NCBI RefSeq assembly: GCF_019931215.1
Contig: NZ_JAIOUB010000002.1
Span: forward strand, 124,001-188,000
DNA length: 64,000 nt
Direction: 5' to 3'
From: Alcanivorax limicola
GTDB lineage: Bacteria; Pseudomonadota; Gammaproteobacteria; Pseudomonadales; Alcanivoracaceae
Positions 6,912-15,633 of the stretch are shown piece by piece. The notes under the pieces were generated by a model. It did no database searches. It was not told where the DNA came from and worked only from the letters and a program-made list of their open reading frames with translations. The position numbers and the translations under genes were made by a program. Every line of letters begins with the position of its first letter. Position 1 is the stretch's first letter.

Positions 6912-8636
6912 ATGACCGACAACAACGTGCAGCGCAGACTCGCCGGCTGGTTGCCCGACTGGCTGCGCCACTACCGGCGCGCCGCCCTCACCGGCGATAT
7001 GACTGCTGCACTGGTTGCGACACTGCTGCTGATCCCCCAGGGGCTGGCTTATGCCGCGCTTGCAGGGCTGCCGCCCCATGTCGGTCTCTACGCGAGTCTG
7101 CTGCCGCTGGTGGCCTACGCCATCTTCGGCTCCAGCATGGTGCTCTCGGTGGGGCCCGTTGCGGTGCTCGCCCTGATGACCGCCGCGACCCTTACGCCCA
7201 TGTTCGCCCCCGGCAGCGCCGAATACGTGGCAGCCGCCGGCATGCTGGCGCTGCTCTCCGGCATCATGTTGTTTGTCTTCGGCCTGCTGCGGCTCGGCGC
7301 CCTGGCACAACTGCTCAGCCACCCGGTCATCAGTGGCTTTATTTCCGGCGCTGCGGTGCTGATCATCATCGGCCAGCTACGTCCTTTGCTGGGCATCGAC
7401 GTCAGCGGCGCCAGTGCCGTCACCCTGCTGATGGCGCTGGTGGCCAACCTGGATGACGCCCTGCCCCTGACCAGCATGATCGGCCTCGGCGCACTGGCCT
7501 TGCTGGTGCTGGCACGGCTGTTTCTTGCCCGGGGACTGATGCGCCTGGGCCTGCCCGCAGTGCGTGCCGCACTGGCTGCCCGTCTGGCACCGATGGTCGT
7601 GGTGCTGGGCGCGATCCTGCTGGTGGTGATGCAGGGCTGGCAACCCGATCTGCAGGTGGTGGGCGCGCTGCCCGGCGGCCTGCCCTCCCTGGCGCTGCCC
7701 ACCAGTGACTGGTCTGTGGTTCAGGCACTGTTGTTACCGGCGCTGGTGATCGGCCTGGTCGGCTTTGTGGAAAGCGTTTCCATGGGCCAGTCCATGGCCG
7801 CCCGGTACGGGCAACGGCTCAACCCGGATGCCGAACTGCGCGGCCTCGGCGCCGCCAATGTGGCCAGCGCCGTCAGCGGCGGCTTTCCGGTCACCGGCAG
7901 CTTCGCCCGCACCGTGGTCAACGCAGAGGGCGGCGCCCGCACGCCCATGGCCGGATTGTTCGCCGCCGCGCTCATGGCGCTGGTGTTGCTGGGGTTTACC
8001 GGCCTGTTCAGCGCACTGCCCCTGACCGTGCTCGCCGCCACCATCATTGTGGCCGCCGCCGGTCTGGTGGACCTGAACACCCTGCGGCATGCCTGGCGTT
8101 ACGACCGCACCGACGCCGTTGCCCTGTTGGGCACCTTTGCCGGTGTCGTCGTATTTGGCGTGGAGGCCGGTATCGCCGTCGGCATCGGCCTGTCACTCGC
8201 CACGCTGGTGTGGCGCGCCAGCCGGCCGCACATCGCCGTGGTCGGTCGGCTGCCCGGCACCGAGCATTTTCGCAATGTGAAGCGCTACGAGGTAGAAACA
8301 CATGACTCCGTGCTCTTCCTGCGCATTGATGAAAGCCTGTTCTTCGGCAATGTGCGTGCCGTGGAAGATCGCATCCTCAGCGAACTGAAACGCCAACCGG
8401 AAACCCGGCATCTGGTGTTGATCATGTCGTCGGTGAGTCGTGTGGACGGCACCGCGCTGGATACCCTGCATGGCCTGAACAAGGACTTGCAGCAGCGTAA
8501 TATTCAGCTGCATCTGGCGGAAGTGAAGGGGCCGGTGCTGGACCGCCTGGGCCGCTCAAGTCTGCTGGAGCAGTTGAGCGGCCAGGTGTTCATGTCCGCA
8601 TTTGAAGCGGAAGTATTTCTGGCAGACGTCGTCTAG
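6912..8636 (+). CDS. SulP family anion transporter with STAS domain
   Basis: The ATG at 6912 (GAGGA upstream) starts a 574-aa protein; the frame is open further upstream but only as an overlap with the previous gene. It shows the SulP core: an N-terminal LLIPQGLAYAALAGLPPHVGLYASLLP motif in transmembrane helix 1, about 12 hydrophobic segments to residue ~430, and a C-terminal STAS domain (~450-565, with LFLRIDESLFFGN and the SSVSRVDGTALDTL nucleotide-binding-like loop). SulP proteins carry sulfate, bicarbonate or dicarboxylates. As the last gene of a persulfide-responsive operon, export of sulfite or sulfate produced by the dioxygenase is the likeliest role; this is inferred from context. Confidence 0.9.
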   Translation: MTDNNVQRRLAGWLPDWLRHYRRAALTGDMTAALVATLLLIPQGLAYAALAGLPPHVGLYASLLPLVAYAIFGSSMVLSVGPVAVLALMTAATLTPMFAPGSAEYVAAAGMLALLSGIMLFVFGLLRLGALAQLLSHPVISGFISGAAVLIIIGQLRPLLGIDVSGASAVTLLMALVANLDDALPLTSMIGLGALALLVLARLFLARGLMRLGLPAVRAALAARLAPMVVVLGAILLVVMQGWQPDLQVVGALPGGLPSLALPTSDWSVVQALLLPALVIGLVGFVESVSMGQSMAARYGQRLNPDAELRGLGAANVASAVSGGFPVTGSFARTVVNAEGGARTPMAGLFAAALMALVLLGFTGLFSALPLTVLAATIIVAAAGLVDLNTLRHAWRYDRTDAVALLGTFAGVVVFGVEAGIAVGIGLSLATLVWRASRPHIAVVGRLPGTEHFRNVKRYEVETHDSVLFLRIDESLFFGNVRAVEDRILSELKRQPETRHLVLIMSSVSRVDGTALDTLHGLNKDLQQRNIQLHLAEVKGPVLDRLGRSSLLEQLSGQVFMSAFEAEVFLADVV

Positions 8637-8648
8637 GATTGGTCGCGC

Positions 8649-9128
8649 TCAGAGCAACTTCTCGATGTGCTTTTCCAGCGCTTCGGGTTTGTCGGTCGGC
8701 GCAAAACGCTTGACGACGTTGCCATCCTTGCCGATCAGGAATTTGGTGAAATTCCATTTGATGCCCTTGCTGCCCAACAGGCCCGGTGCCTCTTCCTTGA
8801 GATGCTTGTACAGCGGGTGAGCGCCGTCGCCGTTGACATCAATCTTGGCGAACATCGGAAAACTGACGCCGTAATTGATTTCGCAGAATTCACTGATCTG
8901 GGTTTCATCGCCCGGCTCCTGATGGCCGAACTGGTCGCAGGGAAAGCCGAGAATGACCAGGCCGCGATCCTGGTACTTTTCATGCAGCGCCTGCAACCCC
9001 TTGTACTGCGGTGTCAGGCCGCATTTGCTGGCGGTATTGACCACCAGCAGTACTTTGCCGCGATAGTCGGCCAGGGTGCGCTCTTCTCCGCGAATGGTGG
9101 TAGCGGAAAAACCATAGACATCAGCCAC
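8649..9128 (-). CDS. Glutathione peroxidase family thiol peroxidase
   Basis: A 159-aa thioredoxin-fold peroxidase. It has the peroxidatic Cys36 in NTASKCGLTPQY, the FPCDQFGHQEPG block with its Gln and a second Cys (the resolving residue in thioredoxin-linked members), and WNFTKFLIGKDG with the catalytic Trp and Asn. It lacks selenocysteine and the dimer loop, as is usual for bacterial enzymes that reduce hydroperoxides with thioredoxin rather than glutathione. It is convergent with the SulP gene, 12 bases apart. Assignment to the family is firm; the reductant is inferred. Confidence 0.93.
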   Translation of the reverse strand: MADVYGFSATTIRGEERTLADYRGKVLLVVNTASKCGLTPQYKGLQALHEKYQDRGLVILGFPCDQFGHQEPGDETQISEFCEINYGVSFPMFAKIDVNGDGAHPLYKHLKEEAPGLLGSKGIKWNFTKFLIGKDGNVVKRFAPTDKPEALEKHIEKLL

Positions 9129-9248
9129 GTCGTCCTACTCCTGAATAATGAAGGTGCATCAGTCTAGCCCACCCTGCCGGCATCGGACAGGGAGCGAGAA
9201 GGCGATGACTCACGGGTCGTCGGACCGTGCGGCTATTCGGGTTCACAG

Positions 9249-9914
9249 TCATTCGCCCAGTGCCGCAATCACCCGCTTTGCGGTCTGCTCACTGGAAGGC
9301 GGATTCTGCCCGGTAATGAGCTGGCCGTCCGCAATCACGAAATCCGAAAACTTTTCCGCCGTTTCCAGCTTGCCGCCCAACTCTTCCAGACGCGTCTGCA
9401 ACAAGAAGGGCATTGCCGCATCCAGCCCCACCTCGCGCTCTTCCTCGTTGGTAAAGCAGGTCAGCCGGTGGCCGGACACCACAGGCGAGCCATCCGGCTT
9501 TTTCGGACCGACGAAGGCGGCAGGGCCATGGCAGACGGCAGCCACAATCGCGCCGTTGGCATAGGCCTGCTCGATGGCGCCGGCAAGCAACGGGTTGTCG
9601 GGCATGTCGAACATGGTGCCGTGCCCGCCGGGAATGAAGATCGCGTCGACATCATGCTCCCAGACATCTTCCAGACTGGCAGCCGCGGCCAGCGCATCAA
9701 TGGCACCGGCCCATTGGCGGCGCTGCTCGTCATCCGGCGTGCTGCGCGGGTCGATGGGCGCCTCGCCGGGACGCATCGTCGCCACTGTCACCGTGAGACC
9801 CGCCGTTGTAAAAGCCTGCCAGGGCACAGCGAACTCCTCCAGCCACAACCCGGTGGCGTCACCGTCGGACATCGTGCTGGCGCTGGTAATGACCATCAGG
9901 ATACGTTTGCTCAT
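9249..9914 (-). CDS. DJ-1/PfpI superfamily protein (class I glutamine amidotransferase-like)
   Basis: The 221-aa protein has the Hsp31/DJ-1-like layout: an acidic residue in GLWLEEFAVPW (Glu26/27), the IPGGHGTMFDMPD loop, and the nucleophile elbow AAVCHGPAAFV with Cys128 followed by His129. Related proteins act as glyoxalase III, chaperone or protein deglycase. It is transcribed alone, divergent from the dGTPase gene. Which activity applies cannot be decided by reading. Confidence 0.88.
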   Translation of the reverse strand: MSKRILMVITSASTMSDGDATGLWLEEFAVPWQAFTTAGLTVTVATMRPGEAPIDPRSTPDDEQRRQWAGAIDALAAAASLEDVWEHDVDAIFIPGGHGTMFDMPDNPLLAGAIEQAYANGAIVAAVCHGPAAFVGPKKPDGSPVVSGHRLTCFTNEEEREVGLDAAMPFLLQTRLEELGGKLETAEKFSDFVIADGQLITGQNPPSSEQTAKRVIAALGE

Positions 9915-10092
9915 TGTGCCTCCTTATTCTGTGGTAGCCATGGCAAAGCACGCTACACTGTTGCTCTCGTTCTCACGTGAATATTGATGCATGGATGTAC
10001 GTGGATAGCATTGTCACGTCAGGACCACAACCGCAGACATACAACCTTTTACAGCCAGGCTTTGCGCCGGCGTTTACCCCCGGGAACCGGAT

Positions 10093-11448
10093 ATGGACTG
10101 GAGTACTCTGTTGAACAAGCGTCGTTTGGGCGACCGCGCAGCCAAAGACGAACGGGGACGTACTGCCTTTATCCGGGATCACGACAAGATTATTTTCTCC
10201 GGCGCATTCCGCCGGCTGGCCCGCAAGACGCAAGTGCATCCACTCGCCACCAACGATCACGTGCACAATCGGCTGACCCATTCACTGGAAGTATCCTGCG
10301 TCGGCCGCACCCTCGGCATTCGAGTCGGGGAGCGCCTGGAGCAGCAACGGCTTTTGCCCCGCGACACCAATCCGACGGATCTTGGCGATATCGTGCAATC
10401 AGCCTGCCTCGCTCACGATATCGGCAACCCGCCGTTCGGCCACACCGGTGAGCGCGCCATCCGCGCCTGGTTCGGCGAGCGCGGCAAGCACTACCTTCAG
10501 GAACTGGCACCGGAGCAGGCGTCGGACCTGGCCATCTTCGAAGGCAATGCCCAGGGCTTTCGCATCCTGACCAAGAGCGAGTACCACCAGTATGACGACG
10601 GCATGCGCCTCACCTATGCCACGCTGGCCGCGTTCCTCAAGTATCCGTGGCTGTCTGCCACCGGCCAGCAGCCCGCCTGCCCGCGCCCGGGGAAATACAG
10701 CACGTTTGTGGCGGAAGCCGCCGCATTCCGGGAAGTGGTGAGCGCCACAGGGCTGCTCCAGGAGAGCCAGGATGTCTTTGCACGACATCCGCTCGCTTAT
10801 CTGGTCGAAGCTGCGGATGATTTCTGCTACGCCATCATCGATCTGGAAGATGGCCTGGAAATGGACCTGCTGCACTGGGACGAGGTGCATGCGCTGTTGT
10901 CCCCGGTCATTCCGGACAATGATGAAGTGCGAACGCTGCTGCATTCCGATGTGCGCGTCGGCCGCAGGGCGGCGTTATTGCGCGGCAAGATTATCGAGCG
11001 TTTCATCGAAGCGGGTGTTGAAGCCTTCATGGCGAATCATGACCGTCTCCTCGCCGGGAAACTGCGCGGCGATCTGATTTCGCACTGCGAACCGGCGGTC
11101 CGCGACGTCGTGGAAAATGCCAAACAGCTGGCCCGCACCAAGGTGTTCGAACATCCGCGTAAAGTGGAGCTGGAAATCGGTGCCTTTGAAGTCATCGGCA
11201 AACTGCTGGAGGGACTGATTGAAGCCGCCGCAAGCCACGCGCGCGGTGATGAAAGCAATTTTCGGCATCAGCGCATCATTGATCTTATCGGTCGCCACAG
11301 TTTTCCGCCGAACCTGGACCAGTTGCCGCCACAGGAGCGCATGTATCAGTGCATGATGCGGGCGCTGGATTTTCTCTCAGGCATGACCGATGACTATGCC
11401 ACGTATCTGGCCAAGCAATTTTCCGGCATGGCCGTCACACGCTATTGA
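10093..11448 (+). CDS. dgt: Deoxyguanosinetriphosphate triphosphohydrolase (dGTPase-like HD protein)
   Basis: A 451-aa HD-domain hydrolase that cleaves dNTPs to nucleoside and triphosphate. Metal ligands are visible: His63 in NRLTHSLEV, His108-Asp109 in CLAHDIGNPPFGHTGE, and a downstream Asp in YLVEAADDFCYAIIDLEDG. The N-terminal block SGAFRRLARKTQV is diagnostic. The length fits the Pseudomonas-type branch rather than the 505-aa E. coli enzyme. GGGAA lies 6 bases before the ATG. It is monocistronic and convergent with the phospholipase-D-like gene. Substrate preference among dNTPs is not readable. Confidence 0.93.
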   Translation: MDWSTLLNKRRLGDRAAKDERGRTAFIRDHDKIIFSGAFRRLARKTQVHPLATNDHVHNRLTHSLEVSCVGRTLGIRVGERLEQQRLLPRDTNPTDLGDIVQSACLAHDIGNPPFGHTGERAIRAWFGERGKHYLQELAPEQASDLAIFEGNAQGFRILTKSEYHQYDDGMRLTYATLAAFLKYPWLSATGQQPACPRPGKYSTFVAEAAAFREVVSATGLLQESQDVFARHPLAYLVEAADDFCYAIIDLEDGLEMDLLHWDEVHALLSPVIPDNDEVRTLLHSDVRVGRRAALLRGKIIERFIEAGVEAFMANHDRLLAGKLRGDLISHCEPAVRDVVENAKQLARTKVFEHPRKVELEIGAFEVIGKLLEGLIEAAASHARGDESNFRHQRIIDLIGRHSFPPNLDQLPPQERMYQCMMRALDFLSGMTDDYATYLAKQFSGMAVTRY

Positions 11449-11465
11449 GATAAACCGGCCGCAAC

Positions 11466-13526
11466 TCAAAGCGGCCGGGAAAGCATGCCCGCGATATAGT
11501 CTTCCCAGGTCCACTCCAGCGGCTCCGTCAATTCGATACTCGCCGCAAAGTGCGGCGTAAAGAGCTGCCGATGAAGACGCGCCACGGCCTCCGCATCCGA
11601 CGTCGCCAGATTGATTTCCTGATTCATCTTGAAGCTCAGACGATCAAAGTTGGCTGAGCCAAAACTGGCCCAGCCGTCATACACCGCTGCTTTGACGTGG
11701 GTCATGCCGGGATAGATGAAGATGCGCACGCCGCCGGCCAGCAACTGATTTGCCGTAAACAGATTCGCGCTGTTCATGATGCCGTGATTGCCTTCACCGG
11801 GCAGCGCCACCCGCACATCCACGCCTCTGGCGCGCGCCCCCAACAATGCCTTGATGACATCCGGTTCGGTGAAGTAAGGCGTTGCAATATAGATATACTG
11901 TTGGCTGGCCTGAATCGCCGCCAGCTGGGCGCGCAGGATTTCCCGCTTGCCTGTGCGCGTGCGCAAGACGCGCAACGGCACCATGCCTTCCGGCATCTCG
12001 GTTTCCTCAATCCGCGGCAACCGCAAGGACCGCGCCAGGTACGCCAGGTCGCCCCCGGGGCCGGCGTGTGCCCAGGCACGATCAAATTCGTTCTGCAGAC
12101 GGCGCACCACCGGCCCCTCCACGCGCACCATCATGTCGTGCCAGTGATAGCGATACTCGGCGCCGTAGTTCATACCGCCCAGATAGGCGACCTCTTCATC
12201 GACGATGGTCAGCTTGGCATGGTCGCCGGTCAGCCAGGGGTTGCCCACCCGCCGTGACTGCACGTCAGAACCGCTGCGCAGGTAACGCACCATATCCGTC
12301 GGCGGCTGGAAGCCGGCACTGTAACCCTCCGGCGGCGGCGTCAACCCGGCCATCATCGAACCGAGATCATCCATCATCACCCGCACGCGCACGTCGTCAC
12401 TGCGCGCACGCAGCAGATCCGCCAGCTGCACAGCATATTCATCGTTGTCGAAGATATAGGTGCGGATATCGATGCTGTCACTGGCACCATGAAAGCGCTC
12501 GACAAGTTCAGGAAAAAAGGCGTCCCCGCCAATCAGGTAGGTCAACTCGCCCGGATAGCGGTGGCTGTGCGTCAGCCGATCCAGGTGCGACTCCCAGGCT
12601 ACGAGGTCCATGCCTGAACCTTCGTTCAGCGGCGCATCGGGATCGACATCCCGTGGCGCGCGGCGCACCGCGCTCACCACAGCATCTTCCACGTGACCGA
12701 ACAACCGCCGGACGGTGGTCACCGGGTTCTTGAAAAAGGTGATGATATGACTGCGCACCACGACGCGGTCCAGCGTCTTCAGCGAAACGCGCAGGATCGG
12801 CGCAGCAATGTCCGAGCCGGCGACCGGTGCGACAATGTAGTACAACTCGCCGGCCTCCACATCGGCATAAATCCAGCCCAGCGCGCCGGGTTGATCCGGC
12901 GTCAGGGTAAACAACATGGGGCCGAAGGCTGCCTCGTCGCTGTGGCGATTGAAGTCCTGCAGCAGCGTGAGCATGCGTGCCGAAAGCTGCCGGTCCGTGA
13001 TGCTGCCCGTGACGTTCACGGAGGACGGTACATCTACCCATGGTGCCACTTGCAGATCACTGTTGCTGTCTCGCCAACTCACCAACTCGCGACGGCGCAG
13101 ACGCAGGGAAAGCCCCTCCTCCGGGCCCAGCGGCGTGAGCAAGCTGAGCATGTCGTGGAGAATTGCCGCAAACTCGTCTTCATCCAGCGTGACAACCGCC
13201 TCGGCATAGCGTGGCGGGCGACGCAACCGCTCCCGCGTATTGAGTTCTGTGAGAATGATGTCCACACCTTCTTCGCGGAGACGCTCAAGCTCATTGACAG
13301 TAAACCAGAGATGTTCATTGTCATTGATAAAGCCCAGCCGCAGGGCGCCATCCACCCGCACAGCCTCGATCGTGGTATCTGCGATAGCCGCTTCCAGCGC
13401 CGGCATGCTGAGCCGGAACGTTTCGCCAGTCAGCGACGCACGGCTGGCGCAGCCCATCAGGCTCAGCACACACGCGCCCAACGCCACCCATTTCAATACA
13501 AACAAACGCGACTGCCGGTCGATCAT
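11466..13526 (-). CDS. Phospholipase D family lipoprotein with two HKD motifs
   Basis: The 686-aa protein has a lipoprotein signal peptide ending LSLMGC (Cys26). Residues ~30-300 form a domain that was not recognised. The second half is a bilobed phospholipase D / cardiolipin-synthase-like unit with HKD motifs at His436 (HAKLTIVDEEVAYLGGMN) and His610 (HVKAAVYDGWASFGSANFD). Such enzymes transfer or hydrolyse phosphatidyl groups through a phospho-histidine intermediate. The lipid anchor puts it on the periplasmic side of a membrane. Its start overlaps the stop of the upstream sensor-kinase gene by 4 bases, so the two are translationally coupled. The substrate is unknown. Confidence 0.88.
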   Translation of the reverse strand: MIDRQSRLFVLKWVALGACVLSLMGCASRASLTGETFRLSMPALEAAIADTTIEAVRVDGALRLGFINDNEHLWFTVNELERLREEGVDIILTELNTRERLRRPPRYAEAVVTLDEDEFAAILHDMLSLLTPLGPEEGLSLRLRRRELVSWRDSNSDLQVAPWVDVPSSVNVTGSITDRQLSARMLTLLQDFNRHSDEAAFGPMLFTLTPDQPGALGWIYADVEAGELYYIVAPVAGSDIAAPILRVSLKTLDRVVVRSHIITFFKNPVTTVRRLFGHVEDAVVSAVRRAPRDVDPDAPLNEGSGMDLVAWESHLDRLTHSHRYPGELTYLIGGDAFFPELVERFHGASDSIDIRTYIFDNDEYAVQLADLLRARSDDVRVRVMMDDLGSMMAGLTPPPEGYSAGFQPPTDMVRYLRSGSDVQSRRVGNPWLTGDHAKLTIVDEEVAYLGGMNYGAEYRYHWHDMMVRVEGPVVRRLQNEFDRAWAHAGPGGDLAYLARSLRLPRIEETEMPEGMVPLRVLRTRTGKREILRAQLAAIQASQQYIYIATPYFTEPDVIKALLGARARGVDVRVALPGEGNHGIMNSANLFTANQLLAGGVRIFIYPGMTHVKAAVYDGWASFGSANFDRLSFKMNQEINLATSDAEAVARLHRQLFTPHFAASIELTEPLEWTWEDYIAGMLSRPL

Positions 13527-15502
13527 TCTTGCAATCCACTACCATCGTTTGAAGAGCCATCATGCAAGGGAAAATCAACGTAAAAGGTCGCGCCCTTTCC
13601 CGGCGTTGAAACAAAATCGATATGGCCACCCATGCGCTGCACAAGCTCTCTGGATATGGCCAGCCCCAGCCCCGTACCCGCCTTGTACCGGCTGTCAGAG
13701 GAATCCGCCTGGGAAAACTTCTCGAAAATTCTGTCACGGAAGGCCTCGGGAACACCCTCGCCCTCATCGATCACACTGATGCGCACCGACGACGGCTTGC
13801 CCTCGGCCGGGTGGGTGACGGCCTGAATCACGACGTCGCCCTTCGGCGGAGAAAACTTCACCGCGTTGGACAGCAGGTTCGTCATGACCTGATGAAAGCG
13901 ATGTTCATCGACGCGAATCGCGCCGACATCCTCGCAACGCACTGTCAGGCTGACGTCATGCTGCTGCGAAAATGGCGTGATGGATCTCACCGCTTCATCA
14001 ATCAGCCCCCTCACACCTGCGACCTCCATCTGCAACGTCATTTTCCCGGCCAGCAGCTTTTCCATGTCCAGCAGATCATTCACGAGACGCGCCAGCCGCT
14101 CGCTGTTCTTGCTGGCCACATCCACCATTTTCCTGATGCCCTCGGGCAACTCCCCCATGGCACCGCCGGCCAGCAGGCCAAGTGCACCGGAGATGGATGT
14201 CAGCGGCGTACGCAGTTCATGGCTCACGGTGGCGATGAACTCGTCCTTGAGTTTTTCCATGAGTTTGCGCTCACCGATGTCATTCACGATCGACCAGACC
14301 AGCTTGCGCCCACCGGAATCTGTCAACAACACGCCACTGAGCATCACCGGATAACGCTGCCCCTTGAGACCGATAATTTCCTTCTCATAGGGTCCGTAGC
14401 GCCCGGTCTCTATCATCTGGCGCAGATAGAACGCATCAATCTCCTGATATTCCGGCGGCGTGATATCCGTATTCGAAAGTTGCAGGAGCTGACTCTCCGT
14501 GTAGCCGGAAGAGATCACCAACGACTGGTTGACCTCCACAAACTTTCCCGAGTAGAAATCACTGAGCGCGATGCCGATGGGTGACATCTCGAACAGGGCA
14601 CGCAATCGCTCTTCGCTGGTTTTCAGGGCCTGCTCGGCATTCTTCTGTTCTGAAATATCAGACAGTGTACCGAACATCATTTTCGCTTTGCCGTCCCGCG
14701 AGTGGCTCATGACTTTCCCGCGAGTACGCACCCAGACCCAATGCCCGTCCTTGTGCTTCATTCGGGTAACCGAATCGTAGAAATCCGTCTCCCCACGCAG
14801 ATGCTGCCGCAAAATGGCGCCCGACGCCTGAAAGTCCCCCGGGTGTGATAACTGGCGCCAGGTATCAATCGAGATCGGTGCCAACTCGGCAAGACTATAG
14901 CCGACAATATTGGCCCAACGCTCATTGAGCAGTGTTTCACCGGTCCGCAGATGCCACTCCCAGGTGCCGATGTGGGTACCTTCGATGGTCGCATTCAACC
15001 GCAAGCGGTCTTTTTCATATTCCCGGTTGATTTCCTGGGCCACGATGACGGCAAGATCTTCAAGGGCACGACGCTGCGGGTCGGTCAACTGCCGAGGACG
15101 TGTATCCAGAACACACAGGGTGCCGACAGCATAGCCGTCAACGGTTCTCAGCGGCACGCCGGCATAGGCGCGCACAAAGGGCTCACCCGTCACCAGCGGG
15201 TTATCACGGAAGCGTTCATCCTCAAGGGCGTCTGGCACTTCCAGCATCCGGTTATCAAGAATGGCGTGGCCGCAGAAGGAAATCCGCCGATCGGACTCGG
15301 TGACGTCCAGTCCCTGACAGGACTTGAACCACTGCCTGCTGCCATCCAGCAGTGTGACCAGCGCGATCGGCACATCACACACCTCCCGGGCAATACGGGT
15401 CAAACGATCAAACCGTGCCTCGGCCGGTGTATCGAGAATATCCAGCCTCTCCAGCGCCGCTTGTCTTAACGCCTCGTCCGCTGGCATCGCCGGCAGTTTC
15501 AT
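13523..15502 (-). CDS. Sensor histidine kinase, GAF-PAS-PAS-HisKA-HATPase
   Basis: A 659-aa protein without membrane segments. Order of domains: GAF (~25-160), PAS (~165-285, ending GTLSDISEQKNAE), second PAS (~295-415, ending WSIVNDIGERK), HisKA with His428 in FIATVSHELRTPLTS, and HATPase_c (~520-650, with NLLSNAVKFSP, DEGEGVP and GTGLGLAISREL). It is a soluble phosphotransfer kinase, probably sensing a cytosolic or redox signal. No receiver domain is attached and no response-regulator gene adjoins, so the partner is elsewhere. It is followed directly by the phospholipase-D-like gene, overlapping 4 bases. Confidence 0.92.
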   Translation of the reverse strand: MKLPAMPADEALRQAALERLDILDTPAEARFDRLTRIAREVCDVPIALVTLLDGSRQWFKSCQGLDVTESDRRISFCGHAILDNRMLEVPDALEDERFRDNPLVTGEPFVRAYAGVPLRTVDGYAVGTLCVLDTRPRQLTDPQRRALEDLAVIVAQEINREYEKDRLRLNATIEGTHIGTWEWHLRTGETLLNERWANIVGYSLAELAPISIDTWRQLSHPGDFQASGAILRQHLRGETDFYDSVTRMKHKDGHWVWVRTRGKVMSHSRDGKAKMMFGTLSDISEQKNAEQALKTSEERLRALFEMSPIGIALSDFYSGKFVEVNQSLVISSGYTESQLLQLSNTDITPPEYQEIDAFYLRQMIETGRYGPYEKEIIGLKGQRYPVMLSGVLLTDSGGRKLVWSIVNDIGERKLMEKLKDEFIATVSHELRTPLTSISGALGLLAGGAMGELPEGIRKMVDVASKNSERLARLVNDLLDMEKLLAGKMTLQMEVAGVRGLIDEAVRSITPFSQQHDVSLTVRCEDVGAIRVDEHRFHQVMTNLLSNAVKFSPPKGDVVIQAVTHPAEGKPSSVRISVIDEGEGVPEAFRDRIFEKFSQADSSDSRYKAGTGLGLAISRELVQRMGGHIDFVSTPGKGATFYVDFPLHDGSSNDGSGLQE

Positions 15503-15633
15503 ACCGTCTCTCCTGCAATGTCCTCATAGCTGAATGCCGTACCCCCGTGCGGCCAACACCTCTGTGTGTCATCACAACGCTACACCCTTATCATCGCCGT
15601 TGAACATATTCTTGTTGTTTTGCTGCAATCCCG

